Origin: Chrysemys picta bellii
Lineage: Eukaryota; Chordata; Testudines; Emydidae
NCBI RefSeq assembly: GCF_011386835.1
Contig: NC_088794.1
Location: forward strand, 90,938,009 to 91,002,008
Direction: 5' to 3'
Length of the DNA stretch: 64,000 bases
Shown: positions 46,290 to 58,254 of the stretch, in pieces
How positions within the stretch are numbered: position 1 is the stretch's first letter
How the letters are laid out: each line of letters starts with the position of its first letter
Program-made: the position numbers and the translations under genes
The notes under the pieces: model-generated
Told to the model about the DNA's origin: nothing
Seen by the model: only the letters and a program-made list of their open reading frames with translations
Databases searched by the model: none

Positions 46290-46800
46290 TCAGATCCTGG
46301 GAGGGGCATGATAGCCGGCAATGCCTAAAATTAAAGTGTAGATCCCCTTCCACCAGTGAATGTGGCGGTCATAGTTGGTAAGCCACGGTGAACTTAGGAA
46401 AACAGGAGCATGAGGGGCCTGGATTAATCCAAATGATATGGTTTCCTGACACCCCCATTTGCTGACGACCCCTAGCTCTGCATCTCTCACCTCTGACTGA
46501 GAAGAGCAAAAGAATGAAATACTCAATGGTTAGATAAGTTTGGGGCTTAGAGCTTCTCTGAATACAGAAGTTGTTCTGGCTTAAACTAAAGTTGTGACAA
46601 TAAACTGAGTTAGTTGAACCGTTACTGGTATGATCTGGTGAATTACAGTCCTGAGGGGAGAAAAGACCCATCAATAGTCTTGAGCAGCTCTGGAGGGTCC
46701 TTGTGCATGATGGAAACCATATAGGTCTTAGCAAACTAAGTCCATAAAGTTACCCGAGGCTCCCGAGTTGACTAGGGCCCATAGGGGATTTCAGAGCTTA
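46290..46800 (-). pseudogene. Gypsy protease remnant
   Basis: The retropepsin active-site block reads ALVNSGASGNFMD at about 46735-46775. The usual catalytic Asp of the D-S/T-G triad is Asn (AAC at 46767-46769). A stop follows in the next few codons. Downstream text includes SFGLIQAPHAPVF and HIHWWKG, a spacer typical of this Gypsy clade. Confidence 0.7.
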
Positions 46801-46812
46801 CCGGTAGTTGAA

Positions 46813-47815
46813 TTAATAGAGGTATTCAGAGTTGCGTTGAAAACTGACACATGGTTCATGCTGTGCTGACTGTGACCCGGGGTGCTGGGAACCACTGGAG
46901 AGAGAAGAACACCAGCTCAGCCCATACCCCCTCCTAAGGGCTGGGGACCTGGTATTTCCCGGCCCCAGTTTCACCCAAGTCTTTGCTGGATACATCAAGG
47001 CAAAATGGCCGGGTTCCCCATAATACAGGCACAAGTCTAAATCCCACTGTCAGTGCTTCTCTGAGTCAGAGACATGCAGGCCAACCTGGTTGGCTTGCAT
47101 GAGCTATGATGTCTGGGGTGTCAGGAGCTCGGGAAATGGCAGCTTCCAGAAAAATCAAGGTATACGCACGATGCCGCTCCATGAGGTGATCGTCGTTTCT
47201 GATGCATAATTCAATCAAGTTGTCTAAACCGAGCAGAGGCTCCAACCATGCAAACTCATTCTTAATCTCCTTGTTTAACCTCAGGCAGAAATAGTGGTGC
47301 TGTGCCACCTCACTTCACCTGATGTCAGAAGCCAAACGATGAAGTTCAGCAGCATACTTGGTTATGGGCTGGCCTCCCTGCCGTGAGGCCTGAAGGATTG
47401 CCTTGACGGTCTGCACATGGTTGAGGTCACAAAAGATGATGGACACAGGTTGAATTAATTCCTCTAATTGTTCCAAGAGAGGGCTGGACTGTTCTAGGAG
47501 CAGAGAAGCCCAGGCCAAAGCCTCCCTGGTCAACAAACTTAAGATGAGCGCCCCATGGCCCTGGTCCATGGTGAACGATCAGGGGCATAGGAGAAAAAGA
47601 AGCCCACACTGGTTCAGGAACCTCCAAAACTTGTCCTGATCTCTGTCAAACTGATCGGGCAGAGGAATCTTCGGCTCCAGGTGGGGCAAAGTAGGAGGAG
47701 CCAGCAGAGCAACCTGCACCTGCAGGGCCACATTCTGCGATTTCAGGGCGGTCACTTGCTCCTTCAGGTTCTGGATGGCATCCGCTAGTTCTGATGGTGC
47801 CTTAGTAGGGTCCAT
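46813..47815 (-). pseudogene. Gypsy gag remnant with defective zinc knuckle
   Basis: The likely start ATG is at 47815 (MDPTKAPSEL). A short coiled coil (NLKEQVTALKSQNVALQVQV) and a capsid-like part (PLPDQFDRDQDKFWRFLNQC) follow, then frame-shifted capsid text (TREALAWASLLLEQ; YAAELHRLASDIR). The nucleocapsid knuckle near 46980-47030 reads CLYYGEPGHFALMY, with the second and fourth Zn-binding Cys replaced by Tyr. This rules out a domesticated PEG10/RTL-type gene. Confidence 0.75.
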
Positions 47816-47861
47816 GTTAGCACCAAGAGCCTCTGGCCCCAATTGTAAGGTCTTCTCAATC

Positions 47862-48498
47862 AGTCAGCCAACCAGGACAGAGAGTTCTAGCCTAGTGGTC
47901 AGAGCAGGCACAGACCTAGTGCTCAGAGTCAGGGCCGGCTCCAGTATTTCTGCCACCCCAAGCAAAAAAAAAAAAAAAAAAAGCCGCGATCGGCGGCAGC
48001 AGTTCAGCGGCAGGTCCTTCGCTCCTAGAGGGAGTGAGGGACCTGCCGCCCCCGAATTGCCGCAGGTACTGCCCCTCTCCCTTGGCCGCCCCAAGCACCT
48101 GCTTGTTAAGCTGGTGCCTGGAGCCGGCCCTGGTCAGAGTGGACGGCAGGCCCAGTGGTCAGGGTCAGAGCCATAGTCAGGAGCCAAAGCCTAGTGTCAA
48201 ACTGGAGGTCACTGGAGAGAGCAGGGTATCAGGCAAGGAGGGTTGAAGGCAGGGGCAGGACGGAGGCAAGACTGGGTGCAAGGCAGGAGCAACAGGAACG
48301 AGGTCACACAAGAGCAGGCACAGTGAGAGTATAAGCACTGAGAAGCCAGAGAGTTACTGCTGCTGCTGGCTTAAGAGCCAGCCTGCTGGCCTCTGCAGCC
48401 AATCAGTTGCATGGTTAAATCAGGAAGCCTGCTGCAGGCCAGCTATCCGAATGAGGCTGCCTGGAGATTAGCTCTGCTACAGGCCCCGATTCCTGACA
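47862..48498 (-). repeat. Gypsy 5' LTR, interrupted by a hAT element
   Basis: It matches 43102-43569 ('gccaaccaggacagagag...tctagcctagtggtcagagcaggc' and the shared 'ggcctctgcagccaatcag...gattcctgaca'). The inner boundary is ambiguous by about 20 bases (a TGT also occurs at 47844). The hAT insert at 47930-48132 is younger than the LTR. Confidence 0.75.
47930..48132. mobile_element. hAT-type non-autonomous element inside Gypsy LTR
   Basis: Ends CAGGGCCGGCTCCAG and CTGGAGCCGGCCCTG are flanked by near-perfect 8-bp repeats CTCAGAGT (47922-47929) and GTCAGAGT (48133-48140). The opposite-orientation sibling is at 14139-14378. A long A-run lies at 47966-47983. Confidence 0.88.
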
Positions 48499-48503
48499 CA
48501 ACC

Positions 48504-50660
48504 CCAAACTACTGAAATTGTGGGTAGTTTGGGGCTTCAACATGGAAACCATGCCAGGTGAATTTTTCTGAGCGTATTTTTTGGGCATGTGAACCTTTCA
48601 CTGAATGTCAAAGCTAAGCTTTTTTACTGTCTCTGGACAAACAAGAATTTGGAGTCCAAGTCTGGTGCTTGCATTTTGGTTTGACAATGGAAATTTGTGA
48701 CAAATCCTCACAAACATATTTGCAGTGCAAAGAGGTTCTCCAGCTTTTATTATGCCTTGAATCATAGTGCAAGAGAAAGATCTTCTCTTCCCAACATCTT
48801 AATCCTCCTTTGTTCTCAAAATGATTCATTTGGCCAATCACCTGGAAGAGCTCTCTGACCGGCTGGTGCTGCATAGACCATAGTTTAAGAACCATGGTCA
48901 ACTTAATGAGTCTCACTGATTCCATTTTTAGTCTCAATTTTGTAAACAAGCCCAAAAAACTCTACAAACCAAAACGGACACAGAAGTTTATTGAAACCCA
49001 TGCAGACTGAAACTAATAAATTTCATGCAACTTTACTGTCAATGCAAATCCCTAACAACACATTCAGCACCTGAGATGGCCCCTTTATAAATATTTTTTT
49101 TAAAAGAACAAAAGCAAAAGGCCATGTCTTACAGCCCTGAAATAGATGCGTCTGAGGGAGAAATCTGACAGGTCCTGATTGATAACCATGCTGGAGGGGG
49201 CTGCTGCAGAACGCTGCAGCCCCATCAGCCTGCTGCAGCAGAAAGGGTCATGTGTCTGCTAAAGCAGTAGACGGACATGGATAATTGACTGGGAAAGTTT
49301 AAGAGAGGTGGAATTAATGCAAAGAGCACAGAGCTCAGGTGTGCGATTCTATTACCAAGGAAAAGAACCATTCAATTGGAATTGCAATCCATTTTCAGGT
49401 CAGAGCCTTTCCCAAAGTCACAGAGGCAGCCCAACACACGTCCCTCCCCCTCTTCCAGACAGGACAGATGAGGCTAACCACCCGTGCCAACTGCCCCTTA
49501 GTTTCATACCAGAGATAACCCAGAGAAATACACAAGAATTTGCTGACCAGCCTTCAACTTTGTGTGGTGGTTGCTTAGCAATGGGTAACCTTGAAGATAT
49601 ATCACGAGACAGAGGAGCCAAAAAGTGTATTTTGTGGATAAGCTGGTTATGAAAACAAGACCAGAAAGTAAATAATGAGGGGGAGGGGAGGGAAATCTAT
49701 TTTCAGATCCACTCAGTGGAACAACTAAAGTCCTAGACTAGTTGCATTTGCAAGTTAGCAAGACAAATTAAGAGCACAGGGAGCACATTTCTTCTCTTCC
49801 ACTAATTTTACACTAGTGTAATGCCACTGATGTCAATAGAGTTACTCTGTATTTATACCAGCACTTGTGACACAAGAATCAGGCTTTGTTGTTGTTGTTG
49901 TTGTTGTTGTTGTTTTCTTTAAACTTAACTGTGCTGCAGAGGATGGTAAGAAAGAGACAGCATCAATCATGGGCTATATGACAAGGGTAATCTTATGCAG
50001 TAATGTGCTGCCAATATTTTGAAACGAGGCACCCACAAATATGTTCCTTTTAGCTGGCAGATAAACTTTGTGGCCCAGGCGTGCTTTTGCCTACAGACTG
50101 GGAGGACTAGGGCCTGGGAATCTATTCATTTGTTCTGCTGTTTAAACAAAAATGCTCCCTTTTAACCATAACCAAGGGAGGCAAGCAGCATCACTGGGTA
50201 GACAACTTAGTTGTAAATGCACTTGCTGGACATGTTTATATTTTGTTCCAATAACGTTAATGTTTCAATAACATTATCCTAGAACTCCATCTGTTCAAGT
50301 CAAAGAAGAATCTGACCCACCAAATATACTGATAGTGTTCAGCGCATGTATTTTGAAATGTGAAGGGAAAGGGGGCCCTGAGGGTGTCATATTTGGGGAG
50401 GCTTTTTTAAAAAACCCACGTGATGTTGGTGCAATCTGCTTCATTTCAATGGCAAAATATTTGCACCTCAGAAGCATCTTCCTGTGCACCAGGGACAAGT
50501 TATCTCTGGCAGGGATGGTTTAGCAATATCTATAGAGGGAGTGAACTTCATCAGAGGCAGGAAGATAGCCTTAATCCTCCATTTCCCTGAAGCCCCCTCC
50601 ATGACATCATTGGCCTACTACCTAAAGCATAGCCCTGGAAGAAAATAAAATGTGGCTGTT
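48504..50660. other. unannotated intronic sequence
   Basis: Includes a (TTG)n microsatellite at 49885-49915 and a chance-spacing repeat piece near 49805-49865 ('tgatgtcaatagagttact'). No exon is supported. The 113-aa minus frame at 48614-48955 and the 114-aa plus frame at 49308-49652 lack domains. Confidence 0.4.
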
Positions 50661-50664
50661 AAAT

Positions 50665-50862
50665 TCTTGGCCCTGACAGTGATTCACTACAGAGCCTTGG
50701 GTAAGGCACTTAATTTCTATGTGTCTCAGTTGCCCTTTCGATGTCTCAGTTGCCACATCTGTAGAATGGAGAAAATAATATTTCCCTGCCTCAGAAAAGT
50801 GTTGTGACATTTACTTCATGAATGTTTGCAAAATGCTTTCTGATCCTCGGAGGGTAGTGTCA
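50665..50862 (+). repeat. MIR-like SINE
   Basis: 'cactacagagccttgggtaaggcacttaatttc', 'ctcagttgccacatctgtagaatggagaaaataa' and '...gttgtgacatttacttcatgaatgtttgcaaaatgc' follow MIR order. A short internal 'gatgtctcagttgcc' duplication is present. Confidence 0.65.
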
Positions 50863-52855
50863 AATATTAATATTCTATGTGACAGACGTTCTCACTAATC
50901 CCTTTTGTATTGTACCTCCTGCAATACTCACTGCAGGATATACACAGAGAAAATTCCAGCTGAGAGAAACTTAGCACAGCTGCTACCAGCTCAGTCTGAA
51001 GATATCTCCTTTTGCAGAGCTATACCCAGTGGACAAAGGGAGTCATCTTATATTAAAGAGACCCAGTCAACTTGCATGTATTCATGTATAGAGAATTAAC
51101 TCAGTTTTAAAATATCAATTTTCTAGTAGTGCCTCCTTTAAATAGTTTGTTCTGTATGGGAGCTACAAATGATCAATACCTCCGAGAACAAAACAATACT
51201 GAATACAAGGTTATAAATGGCTCGTTCAAACCATCCAGAACCAGAACTCAAGGGACTCCTGCTTCCAGCCCCATGCTCTAGATACCAAAGTTGCCTCATT
51301 TTGTACATTCAAAAAGAACACAAAAGTGCATCTTGTCCTGTGACAAGGCTCCAGTTGCAAAACTGAAATCCATCACACAAACTCCCTCTTTTCCCACAAC
51401 TAACAGCGGCAAATCTTAGGTAACCCACCCACCCGTTCCAGAATCCATTAAACCCTCCTCCTCACTCTGTCTGAGGGACCTGAAAAAATTATTTTGTTTG
51501 GAGAAATAATTCAGGAAGACGATGTGAGCAAGAAGAGCCACAAACATCAAATAAGGCAGATATAAATCCAGATAAAATATTAAAATTGTTAAAGGGTTGC
51601 TGCTCCCCGAAGGTTGGAAAAAATGAAGACAGTTAATTAAAAGCAATCTCTGCACAGTGCTGAGCCAGCCTGCCCTGATAAATCAGCGACTAGGACTGCA
51701 GTTGTAGAGGTCAATGGAATAAGGAGGTTGGGAAGGGGAGGGAAGAAAGGTGAGAGAAGAGAAAACATTTAGCTCAAACTACCAACAAAAATGAATTAGA
51801 GTCAATGACAAAGTTTCCTAGATATTTCCCTTCCAGAGATTGTGGGTTTGATTCTAATTTCCTTAACACCTATTTCACAATGATACACCAGTGATCTCAA
51901 TGAAGTTACTCCACACCAGTAGGAGAGCAGAGAGAAAAAACTGAGGTCTCATTCTACCTGAGGGGTGGTAACGTCACTCTCATCAGCATGATATCCAAAC
52001 ACCGTACAGAACTGTCAAGTTTCCCAGGCTGGCACATCCCAGCTGACAAAGAAATGAAAGGTTGAGGGTTTGTTGGGAATTTGTTTATCACCAGACACCA
52101 GGAAGTTGCAGCAGAGACATCCCAATACTGCCCAAACTGCAGTCAAACCACTCGAGAGCGGAGAGAGCTCATTCTGAAGTATCGCCACCCTTGTCTCACT
52201 CCTGCCAGGTCTCTCAAACTGTGCAGGCCCAAATATAAGAGACACTGACCTGTTTATTTAAACTGTTATTGATTTGTTGATGTTAAATATTAAACAAGTA
52301 TATGTTGATAAACGGACAAGTAAAATGAAGACGATAAGAAGCCCATAAAATTCAAACCGGGAGTTTTCTAAACATCCTAGGTTTTAAGAAAATAAACCAC
52401 AAGCAATAAAGTTAAACATGTAGCTAAAAATGGGCTCACGTTATCACTTCCAATATTGCACACTGGTGTATAATGTAGAACCAGTTATAATTTATTTGAA
52501 AACTACACAGTATATCAGCTACAGTCATTATTAGTTTTATTCACAGTCAAGAACAAAGGAGTTTAACAATAATGCAGATTTTGATCCACTGGTGTTTCAA
52601 CTCTCCCTTTTTCAGGCTGCAGAAGTCACAAGAGCTAGCATAATCATAATTGTAAAGTATATTTTATTCCCATCACTTACCAACCACTAGTAAGAAATAG
52701 TACTGAGGCCAAAACAATTAAAACACAACAAATTCAGTTCTCCAAGTCATGAGTTTCTTTCTTTGGGCCTGAGTTCTCACAGGAAATGGAAATGTGGCTA
52801 TTATTGTCCCCTGATATAAAATATTTACTTTGCATTTCCATATAACCTTCATGAC
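50863..52855. other. unannotated intronic sequence
   Basis: No supported gene. A chance-spacing repeat piece lies near 51890-51925 ('caatgaagttactcc'). Confidence 0.4.
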
Positions 52856-53118
52856 AGCATGGTCCAGTGGATAAGTGACTAGAGTGTGACTCAGGACACC
52901 CGGATTCTATTCCCAGGTCTGTACCTGATCTGGTGTGTGACCCTGGGCAAGTTATCTTACTTCTCTGTGCCTCTGTTTCCCCTCCCAGCCCTTGTCTCTC
53001 ATTTATTTACAATGCAAGCTCTTCAGGGCAGAGCCTGTCTTGTTATGTGTTTCAGTGCCTAGAACATTGGGGCCCCTATCTTGGCTGCGGCCTTTAAGTG
53101 TTGCTTAAATAATGACTT
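52856..53118 (+). repeat. full-length tRNA-derived SINE (MIR-like core, shared 3' tail)
   Basis: Box A (ggtccagtggataagtgac, 52861) and box B (gattctattcc, 52903-52913) have tRNA-like spacing. The MIR core 'gtgtgaccctgggcaagttatcttacttc' and 'cctctgtttcccc' follow, then the tail 'caatgcaagctcttcagggcagag...gtgcctagaacattggggcccc'. It shows that the isolated tails at 1165 and 26107 belong to such SINEs or to the LINE that mobilised them. Confidence 0.7.
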
Positions 53119-53346
53119 GATCACAGCTCCAAACAGCCTGGCCTTTTTAAAATGTGTAAAAAAGACAAAATGAGGGCTCCCCAGACAGAAAGCAGGAGGG
53201 TAGAAGCTGTAAGTTAGGAGGGATTCATTTAACATGGTTAGATTTAACTTTTGTCAAGAGTCAACATGTTTATGCCCATTTATAAAGATAAACTGCAAGA
53301 GAACAGCAAGTTTGTGTAAGACGGGTAAAATGAGAGACGTATCTGA

Positions 53347-53642
53347 GGCTAGGTCTACACTACGGGGGAGGGGTCGACCTAAGATACGCAACTTCAGCTA
53401 CGTGAATAGCGTAGCTGAAGTGGCGTATTTTAGGTCGACTTACCTGGCTGTGAGGACGGCGGCGAGTCGACCGCTGCCGCGCCGCCATCGACTCCGCTTC
53501 CGCCTCTAGCCACGGTGGATTTCCAGAGTCGACGGCAGAGCCATCGGGGATCGATTTTATCACGTCTTCACTAGACACGATAAGTCGATCCCCAATAGAT
53601 CGATTGCTACCCGCCGATCCGGCGGGTAGTGAAGACGTGCCC
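53347..53642. mobile_element. Harbinger-type MITE 1
   Basis: The left end reads GGCTAGGTCTACACTAC and the right end on minus GGGCACGTCTTCACTACCC. A 3-bp TGA flanks both sides (53344-53346 and 53643-53645). The interior is rich in 'gtcgac/gatcgat' motifs like the subterminal regions of the intact element. A near-perfect hairpin 'cagctacg...cgtagctg' lies at 53396-53417. Non-coding. Confidence 0.8.
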
Positions 53643-53671
53643 TGAGTGTTATTTGACTCCGCCGTTGCTTA

Positions 53672-53969
53672 GGCTATGTCTACACTACCACTTACGTCAG
53701 TATAACATGTCACTTAGGGGTGTGAATAAACCATCCTTCTGAGCAAGATAAGTTACACCAACATAAGTGCCGGTGTGGACAGCGCTATGTTGGCAGGAGA
53801 GCTTCTCCCGCTGACATAGATATGGCCGATTATGGGGGGGCGGGAATTAATTATGTCAATGGAAATGCTTTCTCCCATCAGCATAGAGCAGCTACACTAG
53901 AGATTTTACAGTCGCTTAGCTGCATCGGTATAGCTGCGGTGCTGTAAACTCTCTAGTGTAGACATGGCC
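53672..53969. mobile_element. Harbinger-type MITE 2
   Basis: Ends GGCTATGTCTACACTA and (minus) GGCCATGTCTACACTA are flanked by a perfect TTA duplication (53669-53671 and 53970-53972), the classical Harbinger target. Non-coding, with 'ctgacata' and 'gtgtgaataaacc' motifs inside. Confidence 0.88.
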
Positions 53970-54000
53970 TTAGGGTGGGAATGGAGATATAATCTTAAGA

Positions 54001-54894
54001 GCTTGTCTACTGTGAGGAAGTGAGAATGTTCTTAATATTTTTCTCTGAATACTGTGTGGGTGCCTCAGTTTCCCCTATGCATTTCTTAAGTATCTAGGTG
54101 ATGGGATAAGGGTGTGTGATTGTTGCAGAGCCTTAGAGGGCCAGTGTGATGCTGTCTGCACAGAAACCGATACCCTGTCTCCCGGCAACTGATGGCCTGG
54201 ACCCCTCCCCTGCAAGTGCCAACTGAAGGTGTTGGAGAACAAAGAGATCAGATGGCCTCCTGGCCTGGGAAAGAGACAAAGGCCAGAGAAGAGGCTGGAG
54301 AGTTTCAGTTTGGAGCTGGCTGGTGAAAGAGAGGGAGGCCCAGACCCGTGGTCAGTCTCCCTGCCCCCAAGATGGACCTGACTTAGAGGTCCTGTTTCTA
54401 TACCTACAAGCTCTGTTTTAGACTGTGTTCCTGTCATCTAAATAACCTTCTGTTTTACTGGCTGGCTGAGAGTCACGTCTGACTGCAGAATTGGGGTGTA
54501 GGACCCACTTGCTTCCCCAGGAGCCCCACCTGTGCGGACTCGCTGTGGGAAGCGCACGGTGTGAGAAGGGGATGCTGAATGCTCCGAGGTCAGACTCAGG
54601 AAGGTCGAAGTTGTGTAAGCTTCTTGCCCTGGAGACAGTATGCTCAGAGAGAGGAAGCATGCTCTCCCAGAGTCCTGACTGGCTTCGTATGGAGTAGTTC
54701 CAGAGCACTGCCTGGTGACTCCGTGACATCTACCCAGAGAGTTATTTCACAATAGTCATTCCAGATTAACTCCATATGGGGATGCTCTTATTTCAGAATA
54801 AGAGCATCCACACATGGAGATACACAGGCACAGTTAATCCACTTTATATTCACACCTTCCCTTATTCTGGATTACTTTTCATGTGTAGACAAGC
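54001..54894. mobile_element. Harbinger-type MITE 3, split by a solo LTR
   Basis: The left end GCTTGTCTAC and right end GTGTAGACAAGC are separated by the LTR at 54011-54728. Without it the element is about 171 bp with palindromic 'ttatttcagaataagagcatcc'-type sequence. The LTR landed inside the left inverted repeat. Confidence 0.7.
54011..54728 (+). mobile_element. solo LTR of an endogenous retrovirus
   Basis: A 718-bp TG...CA sequence is flanked by a perfect 5-bp duplication TCTAC (54006-54010 and 54729-54733), with no coding interior. This fits recombination between two LTRs, leaving one. An AATAAC near 54440, followed by 'tgttttactggctggctgagagtc', may be a decayed polyadenylation region. 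The class of retrovirus cannot be told from the LTR alone. Confidence 0.75.
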
Positions 54895-56229
54895 TAAATT
54901 AAGCTGGATCAGTTTTGTCCCAGTATCTTCTTTCACGGGGTCTTGCAAACCATGTGGCCACACCATTAGAAGACAGACAAACACACCCCACCCTTCCCCA
55001 CCATAAGAATAATGGTGTTGAACCCAGAGTCCCCATCAGAACCTGAGTGTGTGGGGGGGTGACTTTCTACAGCTACTGCCCAGCAGAAAGAGAAATCAGT
55101 GACTCGGGATTTGGCAGGCACATCCTGCTGATCACAGCCACCCAGTGCAGAGTCATCAGTATCCCTTCCCTGCCGTGCTGTTCCTGTTCCTATCACTCCC
55201 TGGGAAAGCCTCCTCTAGACAGTGCTCCAGTGGCAGCAAAAGCTTCCATGTGGCTACAACTGCAACTCATTGACCACACCCGGTTCAGGCAGGTAGAGTG
55301 AAAATTGAGAAGCATATTGACAATCTTCTGTTATTCCCATAGTGGAGAGGATGGGGAGGTTGGAGAAGATATCTTCCAGCAGCCTTCAAGACACTATATT
55401 CTTCTTCCTTGTGGCATATGCTGGGAATCTGTGGTTAAAACAGGCTTTGTCACGAAATAAACCATTTTTTTCTTAATTTACCTGTGTTTCTAACAATTTT
55501 AGGTTATTACGGCTAAATGAGAATGCTGTTTGTTTGCTTATTACATGTCACTCAGCTGAGACAGTGACACTAGACTTCTCAGTTTCACTTTTTTAGTAGA
55601 ATGAGTTTCTGGTTCTTAATAGCTCAGTGCTCTTGGGTTAGGTTCATAAACTGCAGGAAAAAGTTTAAATCCAAAGAGAATTAAGAAGGAAGAAGAAAAA
55701 GAAGAAAAATATCACTGGAAAGTTTTGTAAAAAGGAAGTTGCCTTATTATATTTTTTTCATATTCTGTTTTGTAATATCCTTTTCCAAAAAATAAAACCT
55801 ACATGTAGAGCATAAACTAAGTTGCCAGTGACCCTTTAATAAAACTGAAAGCCTGATTGTACATACAGGGCAAAATTCACCTCGGTGTAACAGGCTAATA
55901 CATCACTAAAGTCCCACTTAAGTCTTCAGAATAAGCCTCGAGGGTTGTATAGGCCCTGTGCTGATTCTTTGCACAGTGGTGAGTTTCACTCAGACAAGTC
56001 TTTTCAGATCAGAGGTTTCTCTCAGAAAGACCTTTCAAGCCCCTAAAATACAGAGTTGCTTCTTGCCCAAGGCAACTGCACATACAGACATTCAGATACC
56101 AGGGTGATGAGCACAGAATAAGGATCAAGCCTGATAAAACAGATTTATTAGGCAAATAGTCAGAGCTGAACCTAAGTGAATAAGAAAAACCCAGTCCCAG
56201 CAAATGGTGTGAGAAGGTGCTATCCTAAG
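54895..56229. other. unannotated intronic sequence
   Basis: No supported gene or bounded element. A chance-spacing repeat piece lies near 55868-55920. Confidence 0.4.
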
Positions 56230-56440
56230 ACAACAAGGAGTCTGGTGGCACCTTAAAGACTAACAGATTTATTTGGGCATAAGCTTTCGTGGGTAAAAAC
56301 CTCACTTCTTCAGATGCATCCGAAGAAGTGAGGTTTTTACCCATGAAAGCTTATGCCCAAATAAATCTGTTAGTCTTTAAGGTGCCACCAGACTCCTTGT
56401 TGTTTTTGTAGATACAGACTAACACGGCTACCCCCTGATA
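56230..56440. mobile_element. Penelope-like element, inverted palindromic copy
   Basis: Left and right halves are near-perfect reverse complements meeting at 'cagatgcatccgaag' (about 56312-56327). The right side carries the tail 'cagactaacacggctacccc'. The minus-strand ribozyme-like core at 56275-56313 keeps CTGAAGA and GAAA but has C for the U before the cleavage position and a mismatch in stem II. Target duplication unclear. Confidence 0.7.
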
Positions 56441-58254
56441 CTTGACACTAAATAAGACAGTTTATTTCCTGCTGAGAGAAGCCTGGAGCTATATCATTTC
56501 TGCCTTCCCCTGGGACAGCCAATTGTCATTAACTGCAGAAGACAGATTTGCAAGATGGACAAAACGTTAATTTGAAAGCAACCTCAGAATACAACACTCA
56601 CTGGATTGTAAGGTTGGGGGCATACATTTTCAACACCACTCATGGGGGATTAGATGCATTGCTCTTGTTGCTGCTAACCAGGGCTCAGAGTGAAGACAGA
56701 ATGCCATTCTTCTTAGCCTTCTGGGTCATTGTATAGGCTATATTAAACTTTTATCATTTAAGCCCATTTAACAGTTGTTGTGAATCTACTCCAGTAAGTG
56801 CACTCTGAAAATGAACCCCTAACTCTGACATTCTCTCACACCTAACAAGTCCAGGGCATTAGTTGCTCTTAACCACTCTACCTCCCATATCACCCATTGT
56901 TTTCAAATGCACAAACACCACAAGTAACAGGCTTTAAAAACCTTTTTTCAGTGACAATTTTATGATGCCAGCTCCATCCATCCATACAACCTGACAGACT
57001 GTGAAAGACTGGAATGCCAGCAAAACAAATTACAAAGCACTACAACAAGTAATCATGCACAAGTCACTCATGCAACCAAATAAAATGCCATAACTATATC
57101 ATTTATCAAGTCTCCCACATTAACCCAGCATATCCTTCAGTTTTCATATCATGGCTTTTTTTGTTTATCCTCTAACCCACTTTGTTTTTATTCCCATGAT
57201 TCCTCATACACATCACAGCTACATTCATCTATCATGTTATGAGAAGGCCATAGCTGTGGTATGGTAGAAAGCATTGCAGTGATAATGGCAGCTGCAGCCT
57301 GAAACACATCACACTTGGGCATGTTTCTGGTTTTAACTGACTTCAAACACTATAGAAGCCACACAAGGTGCTTAGAGATTTTGATCAAGTGATTTTATGA
57401 ACACAACCACCTTGTTAGCAAAATGCAGTTCTGCCTTCCCCAGCCCCATCCAAATCACCTTCACATCACTTGTAAAAACTGAAGCATAAACTTTCCATCC
57501 AACCATCCAGCCTTTTTTATGGTTAACACCTGCTGAAAGGAGCACTGTGCACTATACTTTCATTTTAATATTTAAAACGAGCAACCAGATGGCTATGCAA
57601 CAACATGCAAGAAATTGGTCCTCATCCACACCGAATCACAATTTGGGGTCGATTCAAGGAATGATAATGAGATACAGAGCCCTTCAGCTCAGTCACCAGT
57701 TGAATTCAATCCAAAGTCATAAGTGACCAAAAGTTATTGTCATCCAAGAGCTGTTCTGTGGCCTGTATGAAATAGGTTTGTTATTCCAGATCAGTTTCTC
57801 ACTAACAAGTTTCCAAATCACAAAATCCATTATAACAATATCCTCAGAAGGTGAATGAATTATCCCCAATAACAGAAACTGAACTACCCTATCATCCTAG
57901 TGGTGGGCTCTCTAGGTCTTGAGCTGGGCATTGGAAGGGGAGAGTTTGCACTGGCACTGCTCTTCTGAGTCCATGCTAGCCAAAGGAAATCACTTCTCTT
58001 TGGGAGCTACAGATCGAGAATTACAGTGCGAGCAAGTCTCAAGCAAAAAAGGCAGTAGCTCAGTTAACATATGCACCAGTTAGCATGTTTAATTGATCAT
58101 CTGAAATAAAAGTCCGCTGTTGGAGTAAAGATAGTGGAGAAAAAAAATCAGCTCTGTTTCTGGATAAGACTTTTTAAATTACAAGATCTTAATTACATTA
58201 AATACATTATGGCACCATATGTACATCAGAATGTGGAGAGAACACAAAGGAAAG
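56441..58254. other. unannotated intronic sequence
   Basis: AT-rich, no supported feature. Confidence 0.4.

Larger units (their letters stand above)
43102..48498 (-). mobile_element. decayed Ty3/Gypsy chromovirus with two LTRs
   Basis: Two related LTRs (43102-43569 and about 47862-48498) bracket gag, protease, reverse transcriptase, RNase H, integrase and chromodomain remnants, all on minus. Flanking CAAAC (43097-43101) and CAACC (48499-48503) agree at 4 of 5 bases as a target duplication. A purine tract, 'gtgggggtac' on minus, precedes the 3' LTR at about 43570-43582. Frameshifts, stops and a deletion make it incapable of autonomous activity. Confidence 0.85.

Noticed and set aside
46813..47842. 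Possible domesticated gag gene (PEG10/RTL type)
   Set aside because: Several frameshifts, two missing Zn ligands in the knuckle, and LTRs on both sides show an ordinary decayed Gypsy copy.
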